From the NCBI GenBank assembly GCA_000349905.1, contig KB722743.1:835420-899419 (forward strand): a DNA stretch of 64,000 nucleotides, in the 5' to 3' direction. The notes under the pieces are model-generated. The model was not told where the DNA came from. It was given only the letters and a program-made list of their open reading frames with translations, and searched no databases. The DNA comes from Volvariella volvacea V23 (Eukaryota; Basidiomycota; Agaricomycetes; Agaricales; Pluteaceae). A program made the position numbers and the translations under genes. Numbering within the stretch: the first letter of the stretch is position 1; the number at the start of each line of letters is the position of its first letter. Positions 1 through 14,389 of the stretch are shown in pieces.

Positions 1-1477
1 GGAATCATCCGCGCGGATATACCGATTTTGAGTGGAGCTAAATGCAATAGCGCCTGCACCCAGCAATGCACGCTCGAGGTCATCGAGGAGGTCGTTTGGG
101 TCCTCAATGCCGACACATAGGCGGATTAAGTCCTCTGGAAGTCCACGTGCAGCACGAGTAGCGGCATCGATTGAGGCATGGCTGTAAAGAGTTGTGTAAA
201 CCACCAGCAACGCCGGGAGTACGAATAAGTTACTTACGACATGACACAGGGCATACTGATTAGACTATTAACGCATCCAAAGCTGACGCTGATGCCCCAC
301 AACCTAGTTGCGGCGACTATCTTTTCACTGAGTTCCTTACTTCCCGTCTCGAAACTTAGGACCGCCCCGTTTCCGTCTGCAATGCGTTCGTGAACCTCTC
401 TACCAGGGTGATCCTTCAAACCCGGGTAGTTGACTTTAAAGCCCAGGGAATGCAAATAATGGGCCACAAGGTCGGCAGTAGCTTGCTGTCTGTCCATGCG
501 CACAGCCAATGTTTTGATGCCACGGAGGAGAAGGAAGGAGTCGATTGGTGTAAGCGCATTTCCTACTGCGTTTATGATGAAGGCCAATTGCTGTGGTAGC
601 AATGAAGATACAAGACGAAACAGATGGGATCAAGGTAAACGCACCTTGGAGATGTCATCTCGGTTGCAAACAATTGCGCCCGCCATTAAATCGTGATGAC
701 CACTCAAATACTTTGTTGCACTGTCATATACAATGTCCGCACCATGTTCGAGCGGCCGTTGTAGGTAAGGACTCATCATGGTATTGTCGACCACGACAAT
801 TGCGTTTGGTGCGCGTTCTTTTACAACTCTACTTATAGTCGCCAGGTCGGCGATTTTCAAAAGTGGATTGGTAGGTGACTCAAGGAGAACCATGGCGGTT
901 TTGGTAGGGCTAATGTGGGGCAAAAGAGAGTCGGAATTGGTGGTATCGACATGATGCACGGCGACCCCGACGTGCGTACGAATGTAGGTTAGCAGCCTAT
1001 TCGTTCCACCGTAAAGATCATCACCGGCGATGACCTCGTCGCCAGGTTTGAGCAGGCGCAGAATAACATCAAGTGCAGCCATGCCAGAGGAAACGACAAA
1101 GGCCCTTTGTGCAGACGAAATCTTGGCGATGTGGTGCTCTGATGGAAGCCATAAATAAGAGAGGGCGTCTTAGAAGGCGTTGGGCACATGCCTAGATGAC
1201 TGCGGGTGGGATTGCCACTCCTGGTGTAGTCATATTCACCGGAGACACCTTTGAAGGTCGCGGTCTGGTATATTGGGACGGAACTACTTCCGTACTGATC
1301 CTTCATGTCCGGATTGTCGACGGTTGCGCATAGCGTAGAGAACCTGTATGGCCTGCGGTGTTTGACTAGGGGTGAATCTGGCTCGGGGGTTGGGAGGTCG
1401 TGGCGATCGTCCTTGATGGGCTTGGTATGGGGAGACATAATGGAGGTGTACGAGGAAGAGGATGGGACATTGGCCAT
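1..1477 (-). CDS. Cystathionine beta-lyase, 3' truncated by the window edge
   Basis: Pyridoxal-phosphate enzyme of the Cys/Met metabolism family. Cystathionine beta-lyase splits cystathionine to homocysteine, pyruvate and ammonia in methionine synthesis. The chain starts at the ATG at 1477 with a Ser/Pro-rich leader. It then reads through YDYTRSGNPTR (family N-terminal motif), a GDEV..DLYGGTNRL segment, VVDNTMMSPYLQ and SATKYLSGHHDLMAG, where the Lys is the PLP Schiff-base residue. The last visible exon reads EDLIRLCVGIEDPNDLLDDL, typical of the family C-terminus, and is still open at base 1, so only the extreme C-terminus is missing. Introns interrupt it at about 1140-1170, 600-660 and 190-240. 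Cystathionine gamma-lyase or gamma-synthase are the alternatives, but the SATKYLSGHHD and EDPNDL wording fits beta-lyase best. Confidence 0.85.
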
Positions 1478-1760
1478 TTGGACTGTTTACTTTATTGGCC
1501 AATGACCACAGCGATGGCGTGCTCATTATCCCTCTCACGGCATTTTCCTGCATGCCCCCTAAGCGCACAAGGGAACAACGTTGGCTGCTCGTTCTGTCTT
1601 TTCCTGTCTCCCCGCTTATGCTGTTTCTCGTCCAGTTGCTAGACAGGCGCAATCCGCCAATAACTATGCCATAACACCGGAGGTCATAGCTAAGCGCACT
1701 AGGAGGCATCTCGAGGAACTAGAGGCAGGCCCGGTCTCACGAACACACCCAGATTGACTC

Positions 1761-2239
1761 ATGCATTGCACACAGCACTCGAACTACACGGAACCCAACG
1801 CGACTGCACTGGCGGAGGAAGATGCAGAACAAGGCAAATACTCAAAGAGCCGCGCAAGACAGACGATTTCGGACAAACGAAGCCTCAACATACTCGGGAA
1901 CTCTGCAGCTGCAAAGAAGAAAAAGTCGACGATGAGTGTTCGGACGGCCCTGCTGTACAGAAAGAACTTGACCACGCTCGTGGAAGAATCTGTGAGTCGC
2001 GGTGAGGCGCCAAGGAATGCTGACTGGAACGTGTTCGCCAGGGCATTGGATCGCTTCCACCTGACACTCCGACGTACTTGACGGCACAAGCACCACCCGC
2101 AGCATATCCCCCAAGGCTCCTGTGCTCGGTTTGTGGGTACTGGGGTCGATACAAGTGTGGCAAGTGCGCGATGGGGTACTGTGATGGCAATTGCAAGGGT
2201 ATCCACGACGAGACGCGCTGCGAACGGCGGGTGATTTGA
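1761..2239 (+). CDS. ZNHIT1/Vps71-like zinc-finger HIT protein (apparent frameshift)
   Basis: Resembles Vps71/ZNHIT1, the HIT zinc-finger subunit of the SWR1 complex that deposits histone H2A.Z. The first part (1761 to about 2070) holds a Lys-rich stretch and a conserved-looking SVRTALLYRKNLTTL segment, ending with RFHLTL. The second part, from 2063 in the -1 frame, reads PTYLTAQAPP, then CSVCGYWGRYKCGKCAMGYC and CKGIHDETRCERR, which supplies the zinc-binding Cys and His of a HIT finger, and stops at 2237-2239. The two parts are in different frames with no room for a normal intron between them, because both flanks look like conserved coding sequence. Either a base is missing in this sequence or this copy is broken. 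It shares a 283-nt divergent promoter region with the cystathionine lyase. Confidence 0.75.
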
Positions 2240-2460
2240 GAAATAGAATTTATCAAATGCCGTACTTAAATTTTTTGCCCGATGGCCCACTTATCGGCCG
2301 AGTAATTGACGCATTTATCTCACGTGAGCGTAGATTGTCATGAAAATGAGTGAGTCATGCCTGCACAAGATTTTGGCAAGAAATAGAAAAGGCCAAATTC
2401 AATAATTTTCTATCCTCGTAGCCTTCTGCACTTTCTCCTCTTCCTCGTCCCCCTCCAACC

Positions 2461-4258
<1,798 letters not shown>

Positions 4259-4730
4259 TCGTATTGCATCTGAGTAGTCCTTTTTTCCACCCAAAATCCG
4301 TGCAGTTAGCTTGCACGCTGTATTACCATGTATTACTAGACCAAGGGAAAATGGACGTATACCTATGTCTACACTACCATATACGTAAATCCTTGTGTGG
4401 TAAGGGAACGCATCGAAGGAGTAGGTATGTATTATTTAGTGTTCCACATGCCGGCAATGCACAAGAATGAATGCTACTAGATTCAACTAGTACAGTAATT
4501 AAAGAAACTCAGGAAACTTGTTGAGTTACACAGAGGTAGCGAATATGTTGTTGAGAGCATGTCAATCATTGCATGTTGGGAGTACGTAAGTTATAAAAAA
4601 TAAACGAAATAACTACCATCGGCCAAAAAGCATAAAGAGAAACACCCGCGTAAGTAGATAACAAAGTCCATTGAATCGAGGAACGAGGAAACCGAGCTTG
4701 GCTAGGATAATCATTAGGGGCCAAATCGCA
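4259..4730 (+). other. Convergent intergenic region (3' flanks)
   Basis: About 470 bases lie between the stop of homocitrate synthase (+) and the stop of the histidine kinase (-). It is AT-richer than the flanking exons. I see no coding exon, RNA gene or repeat; it should hold both 3' untranslated regions. Confidence 0.7.
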
Positions 4731-7700
4731 TTAAAGGACACCCAGTTTTCGGAATGCGTCATCAAGAGTTTTAAATGCGACGGGCTTGACCAAGCTGCGT
4801 AACGGGATTAGTGGGAAACAGTGGATCAATGGAAATCCCCTACTAGCCATCAACGCCGGCGTCGAAGGCTCGGCGCTTATCTTCTAGTGAAGACATACCC
4901 GTCAAAGCCAATATTCTTGTTGATCTAGCATTGTCGCCCCGTTCTATCCTCGCTGATTCCATGCGCCGTATTTCTGCTGTGGCAGATATACCTAGGGGTA
5001 TGTAGATAAGTAAGATGGCTACTGATCAGCGGGCAATCAGTCAACGCACCATCTAGAACAGGCATTGACAAGTCAAGGAGAACAACACTGATCAAATTAT
5101 TCAGACGGGGAGTTGAACCCACACAATATAGTCTACGTACTCAAAGGGTCCCTCATGCTCATACACGTTGACCCCATCTCGCCCATCGACCGCGTCTCTG
5201 TATTCACAACCCTATACGCGACTCAGTTCCAAGCTCACGCACAGAGATATGGGAGCATACCCGAGTTTGTAGCCATTTAAGTCTATGCAACAGTCAGCCC
5301 ACAAACGAGTGAAGGCATGTAAAGGACTCACAATAGATTTCTTAATATGTTGTTATCCTCGACCACCAATACTCGAACATGACGATGAGGTCCCTCTAAA
5401 TCTCGCAATGACGATTGCAGTAGCGTTCCACCGGAACCAATTGTCACCGTTTGGAGGTATTGGCCTGCTTCCTCGGGTTTTTCGTTGATAACTGGGGGCT
5501 TCCACACCGCGGCGGGATGGATAGTTGTTGAACGCGGTGTCATTGCCGGTCTGTGGTGCGCTGCGGGTCGCTCCTCCGAATATCGTCGAGGGAACGGGGA
5601 GCTTGTCCTTGGCAGCTTCTCGTCAGGATGGTGACTTCGACCGTGGATCATTTCATCTTCCTGAACGACATGTATAGAGGGTTCTTGCCTTGTACCTATT
5701 TTGAGCGCATGAAGGCAAAGCTTTAAGACAGCTCGAAGTCGAATGGGACCGCCTGGTTTATATAGTATACGACAAAACCCCCCTATCTTTTCGTACTCGC
5801 TAGCAATCGTCATCAGGGTGGGACTTCCTCGCCCGGCAGTCAGGAGAATAAACGTTCGATTAATATCGCGATTCTCTGTTGCAGAAATGAGGGGTGCTGG
5901 GTCATCGTTCAGGATAACAATCTCGCTGTAATTCGGTCCCGGTCGAATTTCGAATCCCCACCAGGTAACGAGGTATGTGTGCATCACCGTTCTCAGAAGC
6001 CGAACTCCTTTGTGGTTCGAATCAAACCCAACCAGAGTAATCGCAGGTGGTCGCTGGAAATCGTCAAACTTGAAGCGTTCCATCGCCGCTGAAGCCTGTG
6101 AGCCAGGTTGTACCTCGACTTTCTCAGCATGGAATGTGACTCTGATCTCTGTCCCCTGCCCTTCCTCGCTCCACACGTCAACTTTACCCCCTACACTCTC
6201 GGACTGCACAATTCCGTTCACAATGGCAAGTCCAAGTCCAGTCCCAGTCTGGAGGGGATTTTCTTGAGAGAAAGGGTGAAACAATTGGTTCTGCAATACG
6301 TTAATAGATTTAAGAAATCATAGTCCATGTGAATCACCTTGAGGAAATTCTGGCTAATTCCCTGGTAGATAGAAGAAGTCCCATTACCAAACACTCGTGA
6401 ATTGTCAAGCCAACATACCTTTCCGGTATCTAAAACCGCGAGTTCAACCTTAACTTTATTGGGCGGGTCGTCCTCGTTTGGAGGTAGCTGATGCAAAACG
6501 ACATGGACAAACCCCTCCTGCAAGAACGAATTAAGTTAGTGTACTCAAGTTAATTGCGAGGCTCACGCTTGTAAATTTAAGACTATTCCCAAATAAGTTC
6601 ATCAAAACCCGCCTGATTCCACCCTTCTCACATGTGAGCATCCAGCCCTGCAACGACGGAAAGTGATGTGTTTACACATTGAAACGAAATTGGGCTGGCA
6701 GTAATTCAAGAACGGACCTCTTTCCGAAAACCTATATCGACAACAGTCTCGACGTGTTTTCGTCTTGCCATTTGGGATCCCTGTGGTTCCTTGGGTGGGG
6801 AGTAAACGCTACCAATGCCAGTGTCACCCATGCTTGCAGTTCGTGCTCGATGTCCAATCCAGCATCCATCCACAGCCTCTTCTACAAGCTGCATGAGGTC
6901 GACCCTACACACCCACAGCGTAAAGAATTCAAAACCGATGACAAAGGGGTCGAACGAATGAACGCACTGGCTCGGGACAATTACGTTTTCCACACCACCA
7001 TGTTTGGAATTGCCACTGAGCTTGGTGAAATCCAGCACATGGTTCACGGTCTCTACAAGGGAATTACCGCAGGCCTGAACGGTCTGAAGGAATGACAATT
7101 GGGAATGCGATAATTTGCTGTCGCGCAACAACTCTGCAGCCGCGAGAATCTTTGGTTTGGGTATTATCAGCAACCCAACTGGAATTTATTTGGGTAGTGG
7201 GCTCACTCCGTGCAGGGGTGTGCGTAACTCGTGCGAAATACTATCCACACTATTATGAGGCACCTTAAGTTCATGCCCAGTCGAGCGTACTTACTTGGAG
7301 ATGAATAAACTCTTGGCCTTATCCGCCAGTATCATACGTCGTTTTAAAACAGCAGATAGAATAATAACACCTAGAAACATACATAGGCTTCCGTTCAGCC
7401 GTTACCCGTGATTGCTCACCTATTGCTCGTAGGTAGGAGAGCTCATGTCCTTCAAGCTACGGGGTGTCAAGGGTGAGGGAAGGTGATGACTGGGGACCTC
7501 CAACTTACGAAACGCTTTGTGTGGTCCGAAGTATTATATGCGCATAATAAAGCAAACGGCCTCTTGTCGATATTAAAAATCGGAACAGCTACCGCCATTG
7601 ATTTGAGCTGGGGGAAAGATGATATGATAGTTCTATACGCACTCAATGCATATTGAATATGTGTCGGCAAAAATGGTCGAAAACAAGGAGGGACGATACC

Positions 7701-10389
7701 CTCTGATATCTTCCCATCTGGGTGCTTTGCAAAAAATGCATTAAGTTTGTGATACTCCTCACTCGACAGCTGTCTTGATGTTGTCTCAATACTTGGGTCA
7801 CCGTGGTGCATAACGACCGACACAGAACCCTCCGCACTCATGGACTCCAACACCTCACAATGAGACACATCCATAACGATGACGCCCTCCACGTCCAGGG
7901 TACGCTTGACCAATTTTGCAGCGCGGTCATAAACTTTGTCCATAGAGGCGCCAACGATGAGATCGGGCCTGTCAGGCTTGTGGTTGTATTGAGCTTCTGA
8001 ATCAATTTCCAAGCATTCGCGACTAAATTGCTCCATCTGTAGAGTTGCGTCAGAAGTGAGTTCTGCAACATATTTTCAAGGACATACGGAGTTCTGGATG
8101 CGGTCTCGTATGCGGAGTTGAATCTGAAAAGGAAAGTCGATTAGCAACAATCATGCAAAAGAATGATCTATGCTGACTTTATCGCGCCATAATTCCATTT
8201 CCCGCATTGCAATTGCCTAGGTGGGCAAGATAAGCGAATTGAGGGCGTCTAAACAGACAAGACACACCGCAAATTCTTTGAGGGTGTGCCGTTGCCGAGG
8301 GGAGAATTCGTCACGGGCGACGGTATCAATCACAGCCAGACTAGGAGAAGATTTAGGGCACGAGATCAACCAATTATCCTCACTACTTACGTTCCGATGT
8401 TGTATCCATCCTGTGTCCTCAGAGGTGCACCAGCATAGAAATGTATATGCGGTGGTCCAGTCACCAGTGGCTTCAAGAGCTTAGCATTACTTGCGACTAT
8501 AGAGTATTTGGGACGTACATTATTCGCAAATCGCCAGTCGAGGCGAGCATCCAACACTACCATGGGTTCGTCTCCTCTGCGGCGGTTCCTTGGTGAGGCG
8601 AAGTACGATAGAGATTGGTCTCACCTCTGCAAAATTGCGTGCGCGCAAAAAGAATTCGACCTCGGACAACCCGTAGTCTTGATGCCCCCTAATTCTGGTG
8701 TCAGCCCTCGTAAGTGGGTTAAGGAGCTCGTAGTCACATTCTGATTTAAACCACCTATACAGAATGATAAGAAACACCCTTTCGATGCGACAAGAATAAT
8801 ACTGACTGATCGTTTCCATCGATGAGCGAAATCATGACACCTCTCGTGTTGAACACCAGCTTGGCAAGATGTGCTATACGGTCAAAATTAAGATCTGGAC
8901 CGGTATTCCAGATATTAAATCTCCATTGCGAGCTAATTAATACGGCAGACACGGAAAAGCGAATACACCAACATACTTGTACAGTGCTCGCCTGCGCTCC
9001 AACTCGTCCGGGGGATTTGGCGGTGCCAAAAACCCTAGTTCTGCATACATCTGTTCTTCCTTTGCCGCTCTGCTGAACCGCAAGGGGTTGTAGTTGTCCG
9101 TCACAATTCGTCCTCCGGGGTATGTAGCTTCGTGGGAGGGCATGATGGGGAGGGGCGCTGATGTTTGTCGTGTTAGACATACCCTCCTGGGTAATGCTGG
9201 CACAGACATTGTACCGTAATCTGGAAGGGGCGATGTTGAGCGTGCAGATGCGGTTTCACGCACGGTAGAGGCCGCAAAGGCGTCGCCATGCTGTGTGGTG
9301 GGATCTCCGAAATAGTCATTCTGACTGCTGTCGGTTTCCGTATGGGATGGGAGCAAAGGAGCCGAAGCTGGACAGGTGCTTGGTAAGCGTGTCAGGGAGG
9401 TAGGAAGAGAATTGGCTGTAAGTGAATCTGGGCCACTGTGCGGTAGGGGATCAGAAAGAGGAAGGGAGGGATTCTCCGAGTCATGACTAATATTCATTGG
9501 CTCCCATTTGCGACACGCAGGTGACTCGGTTTCGTCTACGTCCTGAGTCCCCTGCCAGAATTCTGCGAGACGTGGTTTGCGCGTGCCAACAGGCGAGGAT
9601 ACGGCATCATAGGTTGGTACGTCCTGGGGATGAGACCCAGGAATGGTAGCTGTCACACCACGCATCGGATCTGTCAGCTCGTGTTCTGGTGATGGGAGGG
9701 CGAGGGGTGATAAATCTACACGTGCTGCTGCCCAGCGCATGGTGGCGACCGTGGTCTGCACCTCGTTGCTCGAAAGTTGGGAAATTGTCCCGGACTGAGG
9801 CGATTCATTCATCTGACCCAAAGAAGCTGATGAATTAGAAAAGGAGTTCCTGATTCGATAGGCGGGCAGATGCAAATTGAGAGGGACGGATGGACGGAAT
9901 CTTTTGGGGGCAGCCGTGACAAGAGGTAAAGGGAGCTGGGTATTGGGTGGGGAAGCACTGGATGGACTATCAGATGGAGCGGTGTGCGCTTGGACAGAGT
10001 CGGATTCGTTGAGAAGGGGCAGGTCCAGTTCGCGAGGGACGGCAGCATGCTGCTGTGCGTGAGCGCGCATATCAGGAATGGAAGCATATGTCCTGCTCAG
10101 ACCAGGCCAGCACGAACGTGGGGGATTGGGCGTGCGGTGGGGATCCCACCTGCCATTCGCGTACGCAGAGACGAAGGTAGCCCAATCGCAATCAGAATGG
10201 CTGATACTCGGACGCATATCATCTGTTCTGGTGGACGTGCTATCCTGTATGGATGAACCGGGCTGGGAAGATGATGGAACTGATCATACACAGGGGACAT
10301 TAGCTGCCTCGAAATCAACGCGAATTCGACTCACCAGGAGAAGGCGACGCCAGAATACAGTCGGGATCACCTCCGGCGACGGAGTGCAT
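4731..10389 (-). CDS. GAF-domain hybrid histidine kinase with degenerate internal receiver
   Basis: Hybrid two-component sensor of roughly 1,500 residues in about 20 exons. It probably feeds an Ypd1-type phosphorelay from the cytosol, since I see no membrane segment. The start at 10389 (MHSVAGGDPDC) opens a first exon at 10335-10389. Next comes a long disordered Ser/Pro-rich exon (8977-10279). The first GAF-like domain (8391-8920) reads FDRIAHLAKLVF, SFCAHAIL, DARLDWRF and PLVTGPPHIHFYAGAPL. A second GAF-like exon follows at 7509-8036. The H-box SISHELRTPLHG has its phospho-His at 7231-7233. The N-box MNLFGNSLKF and G-box GTGLGLAIV mark the ATPase domain. A receiver-like domain with an altered acceptor site (about 5700-6070) precedes a true C-terminal receiver with VVEDNN, VVLLDLSMPVLDG and LVKPVAFK, ending at 4731. 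Splice phases agree across every junction I worked through; one possible intron near 6900-6960 is unresolved. Confidence 0.88.
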
Positions 10390-10888
10390 GGGCGACGACG
10401 GGCGCAGGGCCTGCTGGGAGTCGAGGAGATGAGGACAGAAGTCTGATGGGAGGAGGGGGCGCTGGGACGGGAGGTCGGCGGCAGATATGGATGGCAGCCA
10501 GCGGTGGTGGACCTTGTCCGGGGCGGTGGAGGGTCTGCAGAGGTTGTGGGTGGGACGAGGGGAATCGGGGAGGGGGAGATGGGCGTTGGGGGGGGCTTGG
10601 GTTGAAGAGGCGGAGGGGCTCGGGGGGATGGAGGTTGAGGGAGTGGTGCATGGTGGTGGTTGTCTATGAGGAGGGGCAGGTCATAAATGTGCGCTGCTCC
10701 CCGTCCGCCTTGGAATTCTCGCCTGGTGTTGGTTGCTGCTCGACCTCTCCTCCATCCCCACATTACCTGCCGGCCGATGCCGGTCGCCGGAGGCGTGGAA
10801 ATCGTGATGTCATTCATCCCACACTCGCGCTCTATTAATACTTTATTCCTCCTTCCGTACAACACTGAGACTGTCTTAATACACCTCT
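10390..10888 (-). promoter_or_regulatory. Histidine kinase upstream region
   Basis: About 500 bases between the kinase start (10389) and the dolichol kinase stop (10889), both on the minus strand. The minus strand from 10440 to 10680 is very pyrimidine-rich. A frame in register with the first kinase exon stays open to about 10690 but has no in-frame ATG. I therefore read it as 5' leader and promoter rather than coding, though an upstream exon cannot be excluded. Confidence 0.5.
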
Positions 10889-13800
10889 TCATATACCGGA
10901 CAGCACCAGCATGCTCCACATGTACAGCGGTAGTGTCAGGTTATCATTTTGATCAGAGAATGCTTCCAGCATCGAGCACAGCCCAACCACACCAGTGTAA
11001 CGCAGCGTCTGTTCCAGCGTAAGACCTAGGCCGTGGAAAAGCTCCCAGTACTCACAGAGAATGCCTCCGCAAATCCGACAAGCCGCAACAGCCATGCTGA
11101 AAGCACGATGGACAGAGTGAACGCGATGCTGCCCTCAACGGTCTTGGCCGTGCTGCTCATCCATCGGTGCACCCCCATGCGCTTTCCTACCACAGATGCC
11201 TATCCAGCCCAGCCCCGTGTCAGTCAGTCAGCACTCGGCAGGGATCAGCGAGCATACCAGCGCATCCCCTACACCCAGGGCCAGTATCCCACTGAATTGG
11301 AGCAATTGTGATGGCCTAGACAACCAAGGCCACATCAGCCCTAGCACAACCATACATCAAAAAGATGTATGAACAGAGACCTACCCCTCCAGCCAAACTG
11401 CGCCTGCACAGCCCGTCAGAAGATAGAAATGACTGAGAATGGCCGTTCCACTGTCCCTGTGATCAAGGAATTCGTTCATGAATACATGAACCGCCGCCCC
11501 AAAGGGATAAACTGCAAAGTATCGGATGTATTCCGCAAACGTGAACAATGCAAATGCTGCACTGAATGACAAGTGCGTAAATGCCGGCTAAATCACAATT
11601 TAGCTTCTCCCGAGGGCTAGGGAGATATCTTAGTGACTTACGTCGATTCCCACTCCCGGAACAAACATTACGATCGCCAATGCATGGAAAAACTTTCGTC
11701 TTGCGTTTAGCCTTAACGTCGGCACATGTTTGTCTGCAGCATCCAACAAGTCCGTGGCCACATTTGATACGTTGGTACCATTCGGTAGATTATAGAAAGT
11801 CAGTCCAAGTGCACTGCTAGTTCCCGTAGTTGATGCACTGGTTCCCTGTGGAATTGATGCTGCTTCACTGAGTGTCGGAATCGCCGTCGTTTCGCGAATT
11901 CCTGGTACGTCGACATCCACGGTTGCACTTCGCGGTCGGTATTTGCGCGACCTTGCAAGCTGGCGATTCCAGCCAGCGACACTCAGAGAACCCAGGAAAG
12001 CCCAATAACAGAGAAGCGCCGGCCGCGTCCACTGCTTTTTTCCTTCGAGGAGCCAGAAAATGACCCAAAGCCAAGGATCCCGCTTCCCGAGGCACCATCG
12101 AGTCCACATGCCAATTAGCCCACCAACAATCAAAATTGTGCCTACATAAAACCCTAGAGCAAGGTAGCGTCTGTGGCGCAATTTGTCTTCTGGATGCCGG
12201 AGGCGACGAATGGGGCGTTGTGCAATATACCGCGAAAGGACCAGGAATGGGGACAAGATAAACCCCGTCAGGAATGAACCAGCAATCAGAGCAACTTGAA
12301 AGATAACAAGCGGTGTCGGTAACCGATACGTCTTTATAAAGGGGGTTGTGACGGGCCATATCTGGAAACCTAGTTTGTCACTTATCTCGTATAGATGCAC
12401 AATGACGTACCCTTGCGATGGTGATATTCAGGAACTCCATGAACAGCGCTGTACCGCCAAAGCAGACCAGTCCGAGCTCACCAAGGGTGAAGCCGCGATG
12501 AGCCAAGCGGATGGATAGATACAAAGCAAACTGATAAAACGAAGCCGCGATAATCGCCTCAAATGGACTCAGATCTACGGAAGTGAACCACGATTTAGGA
12601 CCAACAAGGCAGCAGTGTGGCTACTTACATCGCCAAAAGGGGCACCCAAAGTCCTCGAGCAGATGTTTGATCCCAAACATTCCCAAGCTAACGCATGTGG
12701 TAAATATAATGTAGTACCACGAGCGCAACCCTTCACTTCGCGGAACTGATGTTCGTTCACCCTCCGACGCATTCCCGCTAGTCGAACATCGAGATTCGAG
12801 CCACCAGGATGCCCCCACATGGAGTAGTAGCAAAGCGGAGCAGAAGCTAGCAAGGTCAACGAGATTCAGCCGCGAGAGGACAAGTGCTTCCATGCTAGAA
12901 ATTTGCCATTGTGGGTTGTGCAATGCTACCGGGGTCTCAATCCTCCATGCAGCAGGTAGGGTGGGGGCGTTATCCGATAGAAGTCTCAGGGCTGAAACGA
13001 GCAATGCACATGCAATGATTGGGCCAAACAGTACACCAGTTAAAATACCATCATCAGAGGATTGTCTAACGCTCCATGAGATCAAATGGCAATGGATTAA
13101 GATGCTCATACCTGTAATTTTTCGGAACAGACATCCATATATAGGTCATGTTACTTTTTGCTTGTGGGATAACGGAGTTGTTGCGTTTATAATCACGGTG
13201 GTCGGCAAGACGAGGGGAGGATGAGCGTGGGGATTGAAGGGGTACAGAAAGTGTTGCAGGTGAGGGTGCTGGTGAGGGTGCTGGTTCCTTGGGATTGACA
13301 ATATGACTCTGTGCCCAGAGGGTGTATAGAACGGAGACAATGACGAGTAAATATAATTCTGGGCAAATTCTAGTCAGATATGCGGGGCACGCTGCCACTG
13401 AAAGCTCACCTAAGACGGTCCAGGAAGTATTAACAGTGAAGGCGGGTAGCGCGAACGAGGAAACAGAGTACGCCTTCAAAGCGTTAGCCGCATAAAGAGT
13501 TGAAGAAATTAGGAGAAGGGATTCTGCTGCTTTCCGAATATCCAGCGACAACAGCCAAATCCATGGCGTCAAGGGAATTGATATTTTGACCTCGGTGTGA
13601 GAAGCTATCAGGATTTTCTGACGTGATGAGCGAGCAACTGTAGGGGACATATGCCGTTGAGACTTGCTGCTTGGCTTCAAATTGAATAGTGCAGTTGCTG
13701 GGGAGCGAGTGGAAGTAAACGGTAGACTATTATGTCGGACCCCGGAGCTGCTGCCATTAGAATCATTAGATGAAACTGCTGGACTTGAACGACGAAAGAG

Positions 13801-14216
13801 TAAAGGTGAGCCCGCCGTGGAGTCATTCGTATTGTTAGGCGGTTCCGTTCTCGACAAGGCCCTACCACGGATTCCTGGCGGTAACTCCACGTCCGTTTCA
13901 TCATCAGAGCTGCTGCGTGAATCGGAACTAGGGATGGTCTGGCTTAAAAGACGGCAAGCACTTGACAATATAGAGCGCACCTAGAAGAACCGGCTTGATA
14001 ACTCGTACTCCAATCCAATGTATTGCTAGGCAATTTATTTGAGTCGGCACTGAGTGCACTTAATTGCCTACGATGTCGCCCATTGGGTCGTCTTGGATTC
14101 TCGCCGCGTCCGACTGGAGGCCGAGACGCAGGAGGTGAAGGAGAAGAGTGCGAACGAGGCAGGTTGTCGTTGTGGCGGATACTCGAAGCTTGAGACCAAG
14201 CTTTCGAGTTGGAAGG
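10889..14216 (-). CDS. Dolichol kinase (Sec59-like); 5' end uncertain
   Basis: CTP-dependent phosphorylation of dolichol in the ER membrane, needed for N-glycans, O-mannosylation and GPI anchors. The N-terminal part (from about 14216) is Ser/Arg-rich and disordered. A 53-nt intron joins YQAGSS to SDSRSSSDDETD. Many hydrophobic membrane segments follow between 13600 and 11500. Family-typical stretches are LNARRKFFHALAIVMFVPG near 11650-11720, FLDHRDSGTAILSHFYLL near 11420-11470, then GVGDALASVVGKRMG and STAKTVEGSIAFTLS, the putative CTP-binding region. The protein ends with PLYMWSMLVLSGI at 10889. An in-frame stop at 14217-14219 precedes the open frame and no ATG is visible in it, so a short 5' exon is missing from my model. 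The divergent neighbour is uracil-DNA glycosylase. Confidence 0.85.
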
Positions 14217-14389
14217 TCAGGATAATGTCACGGCCACCAGACAAACCTCCCGTGACTACCTATGAGTCACAGGCACGTGAATTCAGGGTAGCTTGAATGG
14301 AACCATGCACTTCCCTGGCCCGCTGGAGACGCGTTAAATAGGAGGACGCGCCGACGCCCTGGCGACGACCCCCGTCTGCTTCTGCTCTC
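14217..14389. promoter_or_regulatory. Divergent promoter: dolichol kinase / uracil-DNA glycosylase
   Basis: A gap of at most 173 nt separates the open frame of dolichol kinase (-) from the ATG of uracil-DNA glycosylase (+). It probably contains both transcription starts and perhaps the unplaced first exon of dolichol kinase. No specific factor site is claimed. Confidence 0.45.

Noticed and set aside
2074..2102. 29-nt intron repairing the ZNHIT1-like frame
   Set aside because: Far shorter than other introns here, and it would delete the conserved PTYLTA segment.
8937..10256. Plus-strand open frames opposite the histidine kinase leader
   Set aside because: The minus strand gives a phase-consistent kinase; the plus-strand frames have no conserved motifs.
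10284..10919. Pro-rich minus-strand frame as a separate gene or kinase N-terminus
   Set aside because: It is in a different frame from the spliced kinase exon and reflects pyrimidine-rich promoter sequence.
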